This document shows positions 13,052 through 26,000 of a stretch of 64,000 nt of DNA, piece by piece. The translations under genes and the position numbers were made by a program. The stretch is from Chelydra serpentina (taxonomy: Eukaryota > Chordata > Testudines > Chelydridae), in contig JBAIAC010000059.1 in the NCBI GenBank assembly GCA_037349315.1, forward strand, positions 8,086,001 to 8,150,000, given 5' to 3'. The number at the start of each line of letters is the position of its first letter. Within the stretch, counting starts at the first letter, position 1. A model generated the notes under the pieces. It saw only the letters and a list, made by a program, of their open reading frames with translations, did no database searches and was not told the DNA's origin.

Positions 13052-14069
13052 AATGGCACATTCAGGCAGACCGTAGAGCAGTCTGAGAGAATAAGCAGAA
13101 ATACATATTACAAGGATATATTTTCGCCATTTTGGTTGGCTTAATTTTGTTCCCAAGGTACATTTGCCATGTAGGTGGATGGCATGCTTTCAGCACACCT
13201 GTGTCAGATAGAAGAGGAAAACAAGGATGAAGTGATTTATCAGCAGATTCCCCCACCCCAATTGTCAGCCTTTTTACAGCACCTGAAAAAACAAATAGTG
13301 GCGTGACTTGTGCAACACCTCTATTCTGCCTCTTCCAATCTGCTTTGGTGAACGCCACCTTCTGCTAGGTGTTCCACTGTACTGGTTGTATAATTGTTCA
13401 TGCCATGCAGTGCACAATCAGAATGGAAACTAATGAAGTGTCTGGCTTGGCCCATAAGATCATTATGGCATACTTGCTGTGCTAAAGAAATCTAATGTAG
13501 CTGACCTTTATTGTTAGAGACAATTTGTCAGCACTTAGATGCTTGCAAAATACGAGCCTACCAAACAGTCAAGTCACTGAAACAAATATAATCAGAAGGA
13601 AAATATAAACAAATTAATTTTAAATCTAAGCCTGACAAGCCTTTTCTAGTAAAAAAACCCCCAACCCTATAATTGCAAGTCTGATATTATTTAAACTTGT
13701 TTGAAGACTGATCAAGGCTGGAAAGAGGATTGTAATTTTAACTAGCTTTGGTGTTAATTGATAATATTAATTATTCAACAGTAACCTTCTCAAATGTGTC
13801 CTTTCTTTTCTCATTCTCTTGTAGAATCCTGGCAGTAAACAAAATGGGTCGGAGTCTGATCTCCGACCACTTTTAAACATGTGAGAGCTACTCTCTCTCT
13901 TTTTGATAACTAAAGGCTTGATTTTGCACCACTGAAGTCGAAAGAGGTATTGACTTCAAATGGGTTCAGGATCAAGTCTTAACTCTCTCGAGACTTTCAA
14001 GCTGTTAGCCTCCAGGGTGACACTTGAAAGAGTGAGAGACAGTCACTGGATCTTGTTATATCTTTGTTT

Positions 14070-14330
14070 GTTAGACTGAAAACACCATGATCGAGTATTT
14101 ATTCACCATACAGCTATTTACAGACTGCGATCAAGTCACTCCTTAACATTCTCTTTGTCAATCTAAATAGATTGAAGGAGATCAATCTACCACGATAAGC
14201 ATGTTTTCTAATTCTTTAATCATTTGCCTGGCTCTTTTCTGAACCCTCTCCAATTTATCAGCATCTTTCTTGGATTGTGGACACCAAAACAGTATTCCAG
14301 CAACAGTCGCATCAGTGCAATGAAAATTAA
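14070..14330 (-). mobile_element. Old CR1 LINE fragment
   Basis: On the minus strand this region aligns by eye with the CR1 segment after the reverse transcriptase core. The plus-strand text gaaccctctccaatttatc, followed by aacagtattccagcaacagt, is the complement of the codons for 'QLEYCVQFW...KLERVQR'-type sequence seen in the younger CR1 near 26.4 kb. It is heavily diverged with no surviving frame. Confidence 0.7.
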
Positions 14331-14533
14331 TATCTTAATTTTTCGCTTCACTGAAAACCAGGTTTTCCCTAATAAAATATTTAAATAACCATTTTGATAA
14401 TGATTTAGAGAATGTTTTCAACAAGGCCAATTAAAAATGCCACACAAACTCCACAAATTAAAATGTCTATATTAAACATTTTTTCCATAAAAGACCATTG
14501 ACAAAACAAAACACGACCAACTACCAACCAACG

Positions 14534-14552
14534 CCCCCCCCACACACACACC
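14534..14552. repeat. C-run / (CA)n microsatellite
   Basis: An uninterrupted C tract runs directly into five or more CA units. Confidence 0.85.
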
Positions 14553-16179
14553 TTTTCATATGAAAAATGCTGACCAGTTCTACTACCAATCTGCCTCCTT
14601 CTACCATAGGCTTTTGCTTCCATCAGCCTGAAGTACAGCCCCATGCTCTCAGTCTAGAAGGGAAGGAGGAGTCTTGAATAAGGTCATCACAAGGTACTTT
14701 GACCACACTCACTACCTTATCTTAGAGGGGAGGTTGTTTTCAAGCTCCAATAGTCATTGCAACCAATTTGATTCTCCCTTTATTCTTTTCCTACCTTCCC
14801 AACCTTACAGGTAAATTGGTAGCATACAAAGAATTAGTCTCTTCATGGATATCCTTCTCAAAGGATATCTCCAGAGGCAGATCCCAGTCTCATAATCTCC
14901 ATGGGATTTGCAGTCTATAGGAAAGGACTCTGAATATCTGGATTCTCCATTTTCTTCCCACCCATAGCCTGCTCCATTTCTCACCTATATAATTTTTGAG
15001 GTTACCACACAGGAAAAAAAACCTATTAGTTTTGCATAAACTAGAATCCATGATGGTAACTGCCAGGCACATACACAGCCCCAGTAACTATCATCAAGAG
15101 TCTAAAGATTACGTGATTGTTGGAGAATAAAAGGCACTCATCAAAATAGCTATGCTAGGATACATCCCTTTCTGTTCCTTGGTCATTATCCTACCTCAGT
15201 GCTCCCTACAGATGTCTTTGTTGATCTTCAGATTAGTAGGGCAGAAGAGATGTGAATAACAAATGTAGCCAAACTGCACTGATCTGCACAGAGTATAAGG
15301 GGTGGGGGGATCTCACTTCATGACAGAACCATTCAAGTGATTTACATGAGTGAACCAATTAAAGCAGCCTCCAAAGAAAGTTCACTCTCAGGCAATTCTG
15401 CAGATTGCAACTGATGAGCATGTAAATTGCTTCTGGCATCAGATTTAGATAAGATGATGCATATGATAGATTAGTGGGGGCACCACACGCAACAACTGGA
15501 GTTCAAACAAAGGCTGTGTGGTCACAGGACCTAGGGAATGGCTGGCTCCTCCATCCCCCACTCCCCCATAGGTTCTATGAAAATAGCTCTAGTCTTAGGG
15601 CTGCGTTGTGTTCATTTATCATCTTGCTAAATGGTTAGTGTCAGTATGAAACAGTAGGATTTAGAAAACATACGATCTGAGTATAGTATTGAATTATTTG
15701 TATTGAACTGAATGAATAACATTTACTTACCACCATACATCTTGGAACTTAGAAAAAAGTAGTACAGAGATCCCGGAATCTATATACAAGGGTAGAGCAG
15801 GGCAAATCATTTGCTACTAATAATAAGCCTGATTCTCATTCCTTTATACCACTTTTATGCTATTGTAACATCGTTAATTTAAACCAAAGTATAATTTCAG
15901 TGGCATTATCCTGATTTAAAACTAGCATAACATTTGAGAATCACGATCAATTTCTTTTTCAGTGAGTTTTGTTTTTTCTATTCACAAATTGTCCATGAAG
16001 AGATAGCAACATTTTCAAATTTGTTATTAAAATATATTCACAAAATGTTTCAGTGAGTCATTCTTGTACTGCTGAGCATTCATGTACTGCAATTATTTGT
16101 GATTCATGTTCTATTGGTTATTTACATTAATACATAATGTTTCTATTCCTTAACAGTTATAGGATTATATGAATCCTGC

Positions 16180-18060
16180 AAAAAATGGAAACATTGTCAA
16201 ATTGATAAGGAGAAATACAAAAGAACAGTACAAAATCAGAAAGGCTAAGGCACAAAATGTCATATAGACAAAGGACATAAAAGGCAATAAGAAGAGGTTC
16301 TTTAAATACATTAGGAGCAAGAGAAAGATGAAGGAAAAATGTGGTTCCTCTACTAAGCTAGGAAGGAGAGCTAATTTCTGTTGGCATCAAGAAAGCTGAG
16401 GTGCTTAATGCCTATTTTGCTTCAGTCTTCACTAAATAGATTATTGATGATCAAAAACTGAACACAATTAATATTGATAACCCAAGGGAAGGAATGCAAG
16501 CCAAAATAGGGAACGAACAGATTAAAGAATATTTAGAGAAGTTAGATGTATTCAAGTCAGCAGGGCCTGATGAAATTCATCGTAGGCACTCAAGGAACTA
16601 GCTGAAGCAATCTTAGAGCCATTATCTTTGAGAATTCCTGTAGGATGGAGAGGTCCCAGAAGACTGGAGAAGGGCAATTATAGTACCTATCTTTAAAAGG
16701 GGGAACAAAGAGAACCCAAGGAATTATAGACCAGTCAGCCTAAATTTGATACCTGGAAAGAGACTGGAGCAAATTTTTAAACAATCAATTTGTAAGCACC
16801 TGAAAATAGGGTTATAAGGAATAGTCAGCATGGATTTGTCAAGAAAGAATAATCTAAACCAACTTAATTTCCTTCTTTGATAGGATTACTGACCTAATGG
16901 ATAGAGGAGAAACAGTAGACATGATATATCTTGATTTCAGTAAGGCTTTTGACACGGTTCTTTATGACATTCCCATAAGCAAACTAGGGAAATGTGGTCT
17001 AGATGAATTTACTATAAAAGTAGAGTACACTACTGGTTGAAAGACCATACTCAAAGAGTAGTTATCGATGGTTTGCTGTCAATTTGAGAAAGCGTATTTA
17101 GTGGGATACCACAGGGGGTCAATCCTGGGTCCAGTACTATTCAATATTTTCATTAATGACTTGGATAATGGAGTAGAGCATATGCTCATGAAACTTGCAG
17201 ATGACACAAAGCTGGAAAGACGTGTAAACACTTTGGAGGACTGGTTTAAAATTCAAAATGACCTTAAACTGGAGAATTTGGTCTGAATTCAACAAGATGA
17301 AATTCAATAAAGACAAGTGCAGAGTACTTCATTTAGCAAGGAGAAATCAAATGTGCAACTACAAAATGGGGAATAACTGTCTAGATGGGAGTACTGCTGA
17401 AAAGGATGGATCTGTGGGTTATAGGGGGTCACAAACTGAATATGAATAATCAATGTGATGCTGTTACAAAAAAGGCTAATATGATTCTGGGGTGTATTAA
17501 CAGAAGTGTTACATGTAAGACACAGGAGGTAATTGTCCTACTCTGCTGGGCATTGATGAAGCACCAGCTGGAGTACTATGTTCAATTCTGGGACCACAAT
17601 TTAGGAAGGATGTGAACAAATGGGAAAGAGTCCAGAGGAGAGAAAAAAAAGATAAAAGGTTTCGAAAACCTGACCTATGAGGAAAGGTTGAAAAAATTGG
17701 GCACATTTAGTCTTGAGAAAAGAAGACTGAGGAGTGACCTGATAATTGTCTCCCAATATGTTAAGGGCTGTTATAAAGAGGATGGTTGTTCTCCATCCAC
17801 TGAAGGTAGGACAAGAACTAATGGTCTTAATCTGCAGCAAGGGAGATTTAGGTTAGATATTAGGGAAAACTTTCTAACTATAAGGATGGTTAAGCTATGG
17901 GATAGGCTTCCAAGGGAGTTTGTGAAGTCCCCGTCATTGGAAGCTTTTAAAAACAAGTTGAACAAACACCTGTCAGGAATGGTCTAGGTTTACTTGGTCC
18001 TGACACAGTGCAGGGGGCTGGACTTGATGACTTCTTGAGTCCTATATTCCTATGATGGCT
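16180..18060 (+). mobile_element. Decayed CR1 LINE, reverse transcriptase to 3' end
   Basis: About 1.9 kb of a 5'-truncated CR1. It runs from the start of the reverse transcriptase domain (16.2-16.6 kb) through the catalytic region to a 3' UTR ending in ggacttgatgac and tatgatgg near 18.0-18.06 kb. The sequence is much more diverged than the CR1 at 26.0-27.6 kb, so this is an older insertion. Target duplications were not recognisable. Confidence 0.85.
16550..17987 (+). pseudogene. CR1 ORF2 reverse transcriptase pseudogene
   Basis: This is the remnant of the protein that would copy CR1 RNA into DNA at the insertion site. Conserved blocks can be read in scattered frames: SILGPVLFNIFINDLD at about 17122-17170, then LADDTKLERR near 17190-17222, where the family has FADDT as the catalytic box. 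Later come QLEYYVQFW (17568-17594) and a C-terminal 99-codon stretch (17688-17987) with GTFSLEKRRLRSD and RLPREF. The blocks lie in different frames and are separated by stops, so at least four disabling changes exist. The endonuclease domain is missing because the insertion is 5'-truncated. Confidence 0.8.
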
Positions 18061-18519
18061 TGGATGGCTTGCATAACTAACCAGCACATCACAAATAGCA
18101 GCTATCATAGAAGATACAACAATAGAATAAAAATTGGTACTGATGACTTACATAATTCATCCAATCAGAGAACAAAAGCAATGCTACATCACCACCAATT
18201 TAGCTAACTATAAAAGTATACATTTCAAGTTTCAATTGTAAGATTCTTGATTTGGGATTTATTTTGTTAATACGGTTGCATAAATCCAGGGCTGGATCAA
18301 AGTGATCCAGGATCCGAGGTACTCCCTGACCCGATCCTGCACTGTGATTCTTTCCCCTGGAGTAGTAGCAGTGGCAAGGGCTCTTTCAAACGGAATTATG
18401 TTAACACAAACTAGAAGCCTCCACACAGAGCAATTAGCGCAAAACATTTTGGTGTGCTCTGCAATTCACACCCCCATAATCTGAACTACAGCTCAGTGTA
18501 GACAAACCCTTACTCTCTC

Positions 18520-18665
18520 TGGCCTCAGTTCCCCATCTGTAAAATGGAGATAATAGCACTGTCCTACTTCAGAGAGGTGTTGTGAGGATAAATACATTAA
18601 AGATTATGAGGTGCTCAAATACTCTGGCAATGGAGACCATATAAGTATTAAACGTAATTAGATTT
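18520..18665 (+). repeat. MIR/L2-type relic
   Basis: The phrase ccccatctgtaaaatggaga, followed by ttgtgaggataaatacatta and a short tail, matches the conserved MIR core-to-L2 tail. It is ancient and non-coding. Confidence 0.65.
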
Positions 18666-19384
18666 CTTGTCATTTTCAAGGCCCAATGTAACATTAGCTG
18701 AAGCTGAGCCAGTTGGAGACAGCAGTGAGATAATAAGGTCAATCCTGATATAAGATGATCCAACTTTCACTGAAGTCAATAGAAATGTCACCTGCTTATA
18801 TCAAGGCTAAATTTGACCCAATTTTTCCCCAGAGCACAGGAAAAATAAAATCCTGCAGGCAATCAGAATTTAAATCCACATTGTCCCCTGCATGAACACT
18901 CTGCACGTTTCAATTATCTTTTCTGCTCTTTCAGTCTGTCCCATTTACAGACTGTAAATTAAACACCACACTTGAAAATTCAGCATATTTCAGAGAGAAA
19001 AAACACACCTTTGTTGTGAAGATATTTGGCAATAGTTGCCTAAGTCAGCAGTAGGTAATTCATTTCTCCATTGAAATCACAGCAGGAACATATGAAATGG
19101 TCATATACATTCCTCTCATTAGCTGTGAACGAAGAAAGAACACAGACATTTTTATTAATATAGGAAAAGACACTGTGTTTAATAATGCAGAGCAATGAAG
19201 GAACAACTGCAAGTCAGTATCCCCTTCCTGCTCTATCACCTTCCAAATATCTTTTGATACGGCCCATGTGAGTATATATTTCCTTCTCTGATTTGAGGAG
19301 CTATAACTTTTCAAGGACCAGTAAAGATGCAGCAGATGCTCAGAGAGGATGTGTTCTTCAACAGCTGGAGCATGACCCTGAGAA

Positions 19385-19580
19385 CCAGGACTCCTGGGTT
19401 CTCTCCCTGGCTCTGCCAGTTACTCACTGTTTGACATAACCTCTTTATGCCTGGTTTAACCATCTGTAAAATTAATGTAATACCACCTGCCAGAGAATGA
19501 TGAGAGAGTTAATATTTGTAAAATATCTTGAAACCTTTGAATGAAAGTCACCATATGGGTGGAAAGTATTATAATTATCT
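19385..19580 (+). repeat. MIR-type relic
   Basis: The order of motifs (ctcctgggttctctccctgg, ctctgccagttactcactgt, catctgtaaaattaatg, gagagttaatatttgtaaa) follows the MIR consensus from its 5' body to its tail. Diverged and non-coding. Confidence 0.6.
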
Positions 19581-20599
19581 GAGAACTCATCAAGTCAAAG
19601 TGTGTAAACAATAAATGATGTGCCAGTTCCAGTTATCTGCATGTCCATTCACAGTTCTACCTTTCAGTGCCCAGGTTAAGAGATTTTGTGATGGTTTTGT
19701 GGCTGTACCTTTTCACTACTACAGCACTGATTTAGGGCTTTTTATTCTCAGCTCACAGTCATCAATAAAGCTGGTTGAAAGGCAGAAAAAAACTGTCAAA
19801 TATAACATGTGATAAATTTTCACTGGCATTTATTAAATCATCTATTTGCCAGGTATTATTTGACCTGCACTTGTAACTGTGAGATAAATTAAATGCCAAT
19901 GACATCAGCAGAAACTACTGGACACTCAGCACTTTTTAAGAGCTGATGTAAAGCATTGCACAAAGGAAGCCATATGCAATGCATAACAACTGTATTGGTC
20001 CTACAAAACCCGGGAACTATGTAAATACTATTGAGCGCAATCTACTAGCACTTTATCTATTACTTTTACAATTATATGCACAGAACATTCTTGTGACAAG
20101 GAACCTAACTTTAAGACACCCATTTTTTATAATATTGGCCCATATATTTTCACAAGGACAAGGAAATGAAGAAAGGGAATCAATAGAAAACTGTCCTTGC
20201 TAAACATCGTCTATATGGGCAAGTTCTTTAGTATAGTTAAAGTTGAAAATTGTTTGGGAGATAAACTGAAGGGACATGGTTAGTCAGACGTAGGAATTTA
20301 AATTTTGTGTTTAAAAAAAAATAGAAGTACAAATGCACAAAGGTTTTTACTTTTTACCATGCCAAATTTATAAATTGTCATAAAATTTCAGTGTAAACAA
20401 TTTTTAAGTTTGGACTTAAAACTCCCCTGGTTTTTTGTCAGCCTAAATAAACGGCTTGATGAATCTACTATTCTTTGTATTACAATAGCTCCTGGAGGCT
20501 CCAAACAAGACTGGGCCCCCTTTGTGCTATGCATTCTACAGAAAACCAGTCCTTGCCCTGATAAGTTTACAAGCTCTAGAGATAGAGAGTGGGATGTGG

Positions 20600-20765
20600 A
20601 TCAGGACCATCACCCCCATTTTCTAGACTTCTAGACTAAACTGAGGCACTGAGAGATTAAGTGTTCAGCCAAAGATCACAGACCTCCCATGTGGAGCTGG
20701 GAATCAATTCAGTTCTCCTGAGTCCTAGCTCAGAGCATTATCCAAAAGCCTATCCCCTCATTAGT
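20600..20765 (-). repeat. MIR-type relic (minus)
   Basis: actgaggcactgagagatta and the following atcacagacc...agctgggaatc are the complement of the MIR body. The rest of the stretch from 18.7 to 22.4 kb shows no gene; short frames there (19060-19314, 19979-20203, 20410-20634) have no recognisable similarity. Confidence 0.55.
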
Positions 20766-22411
20766 GCTGGACAAGATTTGACAAAAATGTTTTCTGAAAG
20801 TATGTGATTTTGAGCGGGGTAGGGGGCACGGTAAGGTTGGTAAAGGCTAAACCTTTGTTTCATCCTCTCTGGATTTCTGTTTCCCTGTATGCAGAATGGG
20901 ACTAATGCTTGTCCCCATACATCTTCACTGGACATCATACTACCCACACATTTTTTATTTTAACCTATGGTAAATACCATTTCCCTCCTACCCATTTTAC
21001 AGAAGGAAATATTGAAACACGGAGGTGAAGTGTCTCACATGAGGGGCGCTGTTGTGGAATAGGCATGGGCCTAGCAATCTAATCCTGCTTCTGACATGCT
21101 TACTGACCTTGGGCAAGTCTACAACTGAGAACTTCAAGTTTTAATATACTTTATGTCAACAGTGTGTTTCACACTCAATGTAAAGTTTATAACAACATAA
21201 TTTTTAGATATGAAGCTGCCTAAAACAATATGTATTTACCAATAGCTCAATCCTGCAATTATTCTGTGTGCAGAATTCCCACTAATGTTAAATGGATTTT
21301 TTTGAGTGCAGATCCATTGGGAAATCAGGCCCTGAAATAATTTTTCAAAATGCAAAAAGTGAAAGATGATTTAAAATGAAAACACAGAAACAAACTCATA
21401 ATATTGGATTTTCAATTTATTTCAGTGGCATGGGAGGATATTTACATCCTTCATCCAAAATGCATAAATTCACAAAAAAGTCCATTGTTAACTTAAACTA
21501 AACCTAATTTTATTGAAATTCCATTGTTATAAATGTCCCTTTCTAATTTAGGGATGATTTCATGGCTTCCTACTTCATTGGATTTAAGATTACCTTGGTT
21601 ATAAAGACTTTCTAAATTACTTTCCCTCACGAACAGTAGCTTGTAGTGGAATAATTTTTCTAATATTTTCTCAGGCTAAAAATTCAAGAGATGCTTCTTT
21701 TCTCTCTTTTTTAAGACCAAATTCTGCCCTCGGATGACTTCAGTGTGAGCTGCCTATTGCACACCCAAGGAAGGGGAAATTTGTCACTTATGTCTGATTT
21801 TCTGCTAAAAATAAGGTCCTGGTCCTGCAAATGGCTGTGTGCATGCTTAGTTTTACACATGAGTAATCCAATTCATATCAATGTGAGTAAAGTTAAGCAA
21901 GTGAAAGATCATCACCTAATGTAGGTATTAGAAGTCTCTCTCTCCTCTCTTGTTTTCTATACCCTGTTCTTCCAGTTGCTTTTATAGTAACTAAAAATAA
22001 AATGCTAGAGAGGCTTATATTAACATGGAACACTGCAAAGAAAGGATGATGATGACGATTTATGACGGCGTTGCACCTCAATGTCAACGTACAAGGATTC
22101 AGCAAACACCACAGATGAACACACATATGCGAGGTCAGACCAATGCAAGAACCACAAACATAGTTAGCCAGACAGAAATGATTGTCCATGTCCATGAGCA
22201 TTGCAGACTGTTGTAGCCTTGTTTTGCACTGTTCATGTTTTTTTCACAAAGCGTTATTGTGCCTTGCTTCAAAGCAGTTAACAGAGATATGAAAATCTGG
22301 CGCCACTTTCTCATGGGGTTTGCTTCCCAGTTGCCAGGGCCAATGAGACATGCTTTCAAGTTTGACTTCAATGTACCTTAATATTATTTGTACTGGACAC
22401 TACAGGCCTGC

Positions 22412-22860
22412 TGATAGGGGGGGGGGGGGGGCGTGAGGGGGAGGAGGTGGCTGGGGAAGGTGGGCAAAGGGAGCAATTGCCCAGGGGGCCAGACGATTTA
22501 AAAGGGCATGGGAGCCCCCAGCCACCACCACTGGCAGCACAGCGGGGTTAAGGCAGGCTTCCCACCCACCCCCACTCCGCGCCTCTCCCAGGAGGGGCTG
22601 GAATGGCCCTACGGCCCCTGCGGGAGGGGAGGAGGTCTCCACGCGCTGCCCCTATCCCAAGTGCCAACTCCGTAGCTCCCATTGGCCAGATCTGAGTCCT
22701 GGCACTTCCCCCCAACCCCCACAGGCCTCCGGGCTTTAGACCTGCAGGAGGCATCAGGCCTCAGGGCTCCAGGCTTCTGCCCCCTGGGGCCCCACAGACC
22801 ATCCTGAAACAGGCTTGCTGCCCCCGGAGGCCACGGACCCCTGGTTGAGAACCACTACTC
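22412..22860 (-). mobile_element. GC-rich hAT-like non-autonomous element with G15 run
   Basis: A GC-rich island in AT-rich surroundings. Its right edge, read on the minus strand, is agtggttctcaaccaggggt, the characteristic terminus of Charlie-type hAT elements. The left edge holds 15 consecutive G residues (22417-22431). Frames in it (22400-22754 minus) are proline/glycine-rich artefacts of base composition. The left terminus is not resolved. Downstream, 22861-22984 is an unclassified repeat with ctgcatc / atccgcatccacagatat motifs. Confidence 0.5.
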
Positions 22861-22984
22861 CAGAGCCTTGTGCTGATAAAAAAATTTGGATCTGCATCTG
22901 ATCACCAAAATGGTAAACAATACCCTACATCCGCATCCACAGATATAAAGCAGATATCCATGGATTTGCAGGGCTCTAGCAATG

Positions 22985-23933
22985 GGTAATCTCATCACAA
23001 ATTGAGGCATTCTATGACAGCATATTCCCTAGGTAGCAAAACTTCTCCACAGACTTGAGAGGAGCATTGTTAATCTTAATAATAGGGTAGATAGGTGCAT
23101 CCCCAGCACAGGTTGGTATAGTACTTCAGTTTTCATTAGTTTGATTGTGAAACAAAAATGATTGCCTGCACACGTGATCAGTTATAAATTGGATGTTAAT
23201 AGGATAAGCAACTCATACAATATCATTAGCAAATAAAAGCTAATGAGTAAATCCGCCACATTTGGACGACCATGGAAACACTACAGATTGAACAGCTTCC
23301 CATCAGTGCAGAACAGGCTATATTTCTCATCAATGTCATGAAATTCAGCCATAATCATAGTTGAAACAAGGGATGGAAAAGAATGCAGGAGCCAGCACAC
23401 ACCTTGCTTGGTATCATTGGTGACCAAAAAAGGATCTGATATTTTCCCACCACTCTGGCTATCATCCTACTATGGAAAGACAGAATGACAGAAATAAACT
23501 TTGCAGGGCATCCAAAGAAGAACAAAAGTTTTGAGAGTTCCTCCCAATTTACAGAGTCAAAAGCTTTAGCTAAATCAACAAACACTATGAGACCACAGGT
23601 TTTGCCTCAGTCTTTTTCTGAAGCAATCCTGTGGTGCCGACTCTTGCTCAGCTGCTTTGCAGTGTGGTAGCCACCCTGCCTATAGATCTCTACTGGAATG
23701 GTATTGTTCACGTGCTTTCCCATGTGACATCTCCTTGATTGTGGTTATGGGCTCATATAAGGAGGGGCTAGTGCAAGTTCTTCTTTTAATGGGTGTTCTT
23801 GAAGAGCATTAATTGCTTCCTTGGTCAAAGAGTGACAGAGACACAAACTGAAATGATCCATCCATGGGCCAACTATTTCTTTTTTGTCAGTTAAGATTTG
23901 CTTGCCATCTAGTGTGCATACAGGGGTTATCCC
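22985..23933 (-). mobile_element. RTE-like LINE, 3' part (reverse transcriptase)
   Basis: On the minus strand this is the downstream part of the non-LTR element whose endonuclease half sits at 29705-30557. Blocks in order: DKKEIVGPWMDHFS at about 23880-23840, MFVDLAKAFDSVNWEEL at 23585-23535, FGCPAKFISVI near 23510, DGKLFNL near 23300, a degraded FANDI in place of the catalytic YADD box near 23210, and VEKFCYLGNMLS near 23050. A solo LTR (23934-25036) interrupts it. Frameshifts and stops are numerous. The RTE assignment is from remembered similarity to the proteins often predicted as 'craniofacial development protein 2-like'. Confidence 0.7.
23355..23585 (-). pseudogene. RTE-like reverse transcriptase fragment
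   Basis: A 76-codon open piece of the broken reverse transcriptase. The motif FVDLAKAFDSVNW contains the first catalytic aspartate block of the palm (block A), followed by FGCPAKFISVILSFH. The nucleotide-binding block that should follow is garbled after position 23400. It is non-functional and makes sense only as part of the larger minus-strand LINE. Confidence 0.7.
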
Positions 23934-25036
23934 TGTGATGGGTTGGGGCCACAGAGACCTGCTTGGTGCTGCCACCTGGTGTGCCAAGGCTACTTCTGCC
24001 CCTGCTTCCAGGCCTTTTCCAGCTTGGGACTCCCGAATCCTGTCTGTTTTGAGCCAGATTCCACTGATCTGCTGCAAACACAGACCCAGGTCCGAACCAA
24101 GTCCACTCACCACTGTAAGGCCCCTGGAAGCGCTCTTGCCTTTGACACCCAGCTGCTCAACTCCAAGGAGGTCCAAACCCTTAATAAATCCGTTTTACCC
24201 TGTATAAAGCTTATACAGGGTAAACTCATAAATAGTTCGTCTTCTATTTCAAAGATAGAAAGATATGCACAACTGTTCACTTTCCCCAGGCACTAACTCG
24301 TACTCAAGGAAACTTAATAAGTAAAAAGTGATTTTAATAAGTACAGAAAATAGGATTTAAGTGAGTTCAAGTAGTGACAGACAGAACAAAGTGAATTACC
24401 GAATAAAGTAAAAGAGAACACGCAGTTCTATGTCTAATCACCCTGTGTACAGATAAACCCCTGACTAGGTCCAGTAAACAGGCTATCTTCCTTCTAGCCT
24501 GGGTCCAGCAATCACTCACCCCCCTAATGTCTTTGTCCTTTGTTCAGTCTCTTTCAGGTCTCCTTGGGGGGTGGAGAGCTTCTTCCTTTAGCCAGCTGAA
24601 GACAAAATGGAGGGGTTTCCTCGGGGTTTAAATAGATTTTCTCCTCTGGGTGGACACCCCTCCCTCTCCCTGTCTAGCATCCAGTTACCAAATGGAGTTG
24701 GGGTCACATGGACCAGTCACCTGCACAACTCAGTTCCAGACCAGCCACATTCCTGGCAAAGTTCAGATGTGGATTGGTGACTGCAAGTTCTATTGTCTGT
24801 TAAGTGCTTCTTGATTGGGCACTTAACCTGCACATTCCTTTCTCAAGAAATACAACCGATATTCATAACTTCAACTACAACAATGATACATGCATACAAA
24901 CAGGAGGAATAAATTCAATAGGTCATAACTTTCACAGAGATATGTTACATGGCACATGTAGCATAAAACATATTCTAGTTACATATATACATTTATAAGC
25001 ATCTCCCCATAAAGTTTTATGGGGAACACCGTCACA
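23934..25036 (-). mobile_element. Solo LTR of an endogenous retroelement
   Basis: A 1103-bp unit whose minus-strand copy begins tgtgacggtg and ends cccatcaca (TG...CA). It is flanked by perfect 5-bp duplications atccc at 23929-23933 and 25037-25041. On the minus strand a TATA-like tatttaaacc lies near 24640-24630 and an attaaa signal near 24330, in the order expected for U3-R-U5. No internal gag/pol region is present, so this is a solo LTR formed by recombination. The interrupted RTE-like frame resumes on both sides (LQTVYGSS before, DGKQILTDK after). Short frames inside it are spurious. Confidence 0.9.
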
Positions 25037-25100
25037 ATCCCATTGCACTAGAGCCATACACAGTCTGAAGCCCAGAAAAAATGCTTATGGTGTCTCAGCT
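25037..25100 (-). mobile_element. RTE-like LINE, short middle piece
   Basis: On the minus strand it reads IFSGLQTVYGSSAMG, which in the RTE-like family immediately precedes the segment found at 23933 and below. It joins the two sides of the solo LTR and ends abruptly against CR1 sequence near 25100. Confidence 0.65.
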
Positions 25101-25215
25101 TTCTTCCCCAGTGTGATTTTTGCCCAGACAGACTTTGTCTTATCCATTCCATCACTTATTTCTTTACAGTCTACCTCATCATTGATATAAAATGCTACTT
25201 CACCACCTTTACCTT
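25101..25215 (-). mobile_element. CR1 LINE, endonuclease piece downstream of LTR
   Basis: On the minus strand it reads FYINDEVDCKEISDGMDK and then SVWAKITLGKKA, the CR1 endonuclease segment that continues from the frame broken at 27928. The CR1 sequence stops at about 25101, in the middle of the endonuclease, and abuts RTE-like sequence. The reverse transcriptase and 3' UTR of this CR1 copy are therefore absent. Confidence 0.75.
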
Positions 25216-26000
25216 TGTAACGATGATGGTTCTGGCGGGACCCAATTGAGAGTGCCCATTCAGGACAAATTGCTTAAAGCAGGGCAGTTACAGCCCAAGG
25301 CTGGGTTTTTTCCACCTCTAAGGCAAACCAAACCAGCCAAACAGAGAAGACTTTGGTTTTACCCCACTGGCTAACCACAAGTCCCCCAAGAAATTCCCTT
25401 AGACACTCCAGTTTCCCAGTATCACCACCAGTGCCACTCATTATGGGGACAAATGGTTATGAACACTGATGCCCCAGTAAAAGAAAAAAGGTTCTCCCAA
25501 TCCCAAAGGACCAAGCCACAGATCCAGGTCAATATACAAATCAGATCTTACCCACAAATCACGCTGTTGCCAATCCTTTAGAATCTAAAATCTAAAGGTT
25601 TATTCATAAAAGGATAAAGGTATAGGTGAGAGCTAGAATTGGTTAAATGGAATCAATTACATACAGCAATGGCAAAGTTCCTGGTTCAGTGATGGAATAA
25701 ACTGCAGGTTCAAATCAAGTCTCTGGACTGCATCCCCAGCTGGGATGGGTCATTCAGTCCTTTGTTCAGAGCTTCAGTTTGTAGCAAAGTCCCTCCAGAG
25801 GTATGAAGCAGGATTGAAGACAAGATGGAGATGAGACATCAGCCTTTTATAGTCTTTTCCAGGTGTAAGAACACCTCTTTGTTCTTACTGTGGAAAATTA
25901 CAGCAAAATGGAGTTTGGAGTCACATGGGCAAGTTCCTGCATACTTTGCTGAGTTACAAAGCGTGTCTGCCTTCTCTCAATGGGTCAATTGTGTAGCTGA

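Noticed and set aside
23745..24296. Frames of 107-143 codons across 23745-24296
   Set aside because: They read across the border of the solo LTR; only the part below 23934 on the minus strand is real LINE coding sequence.
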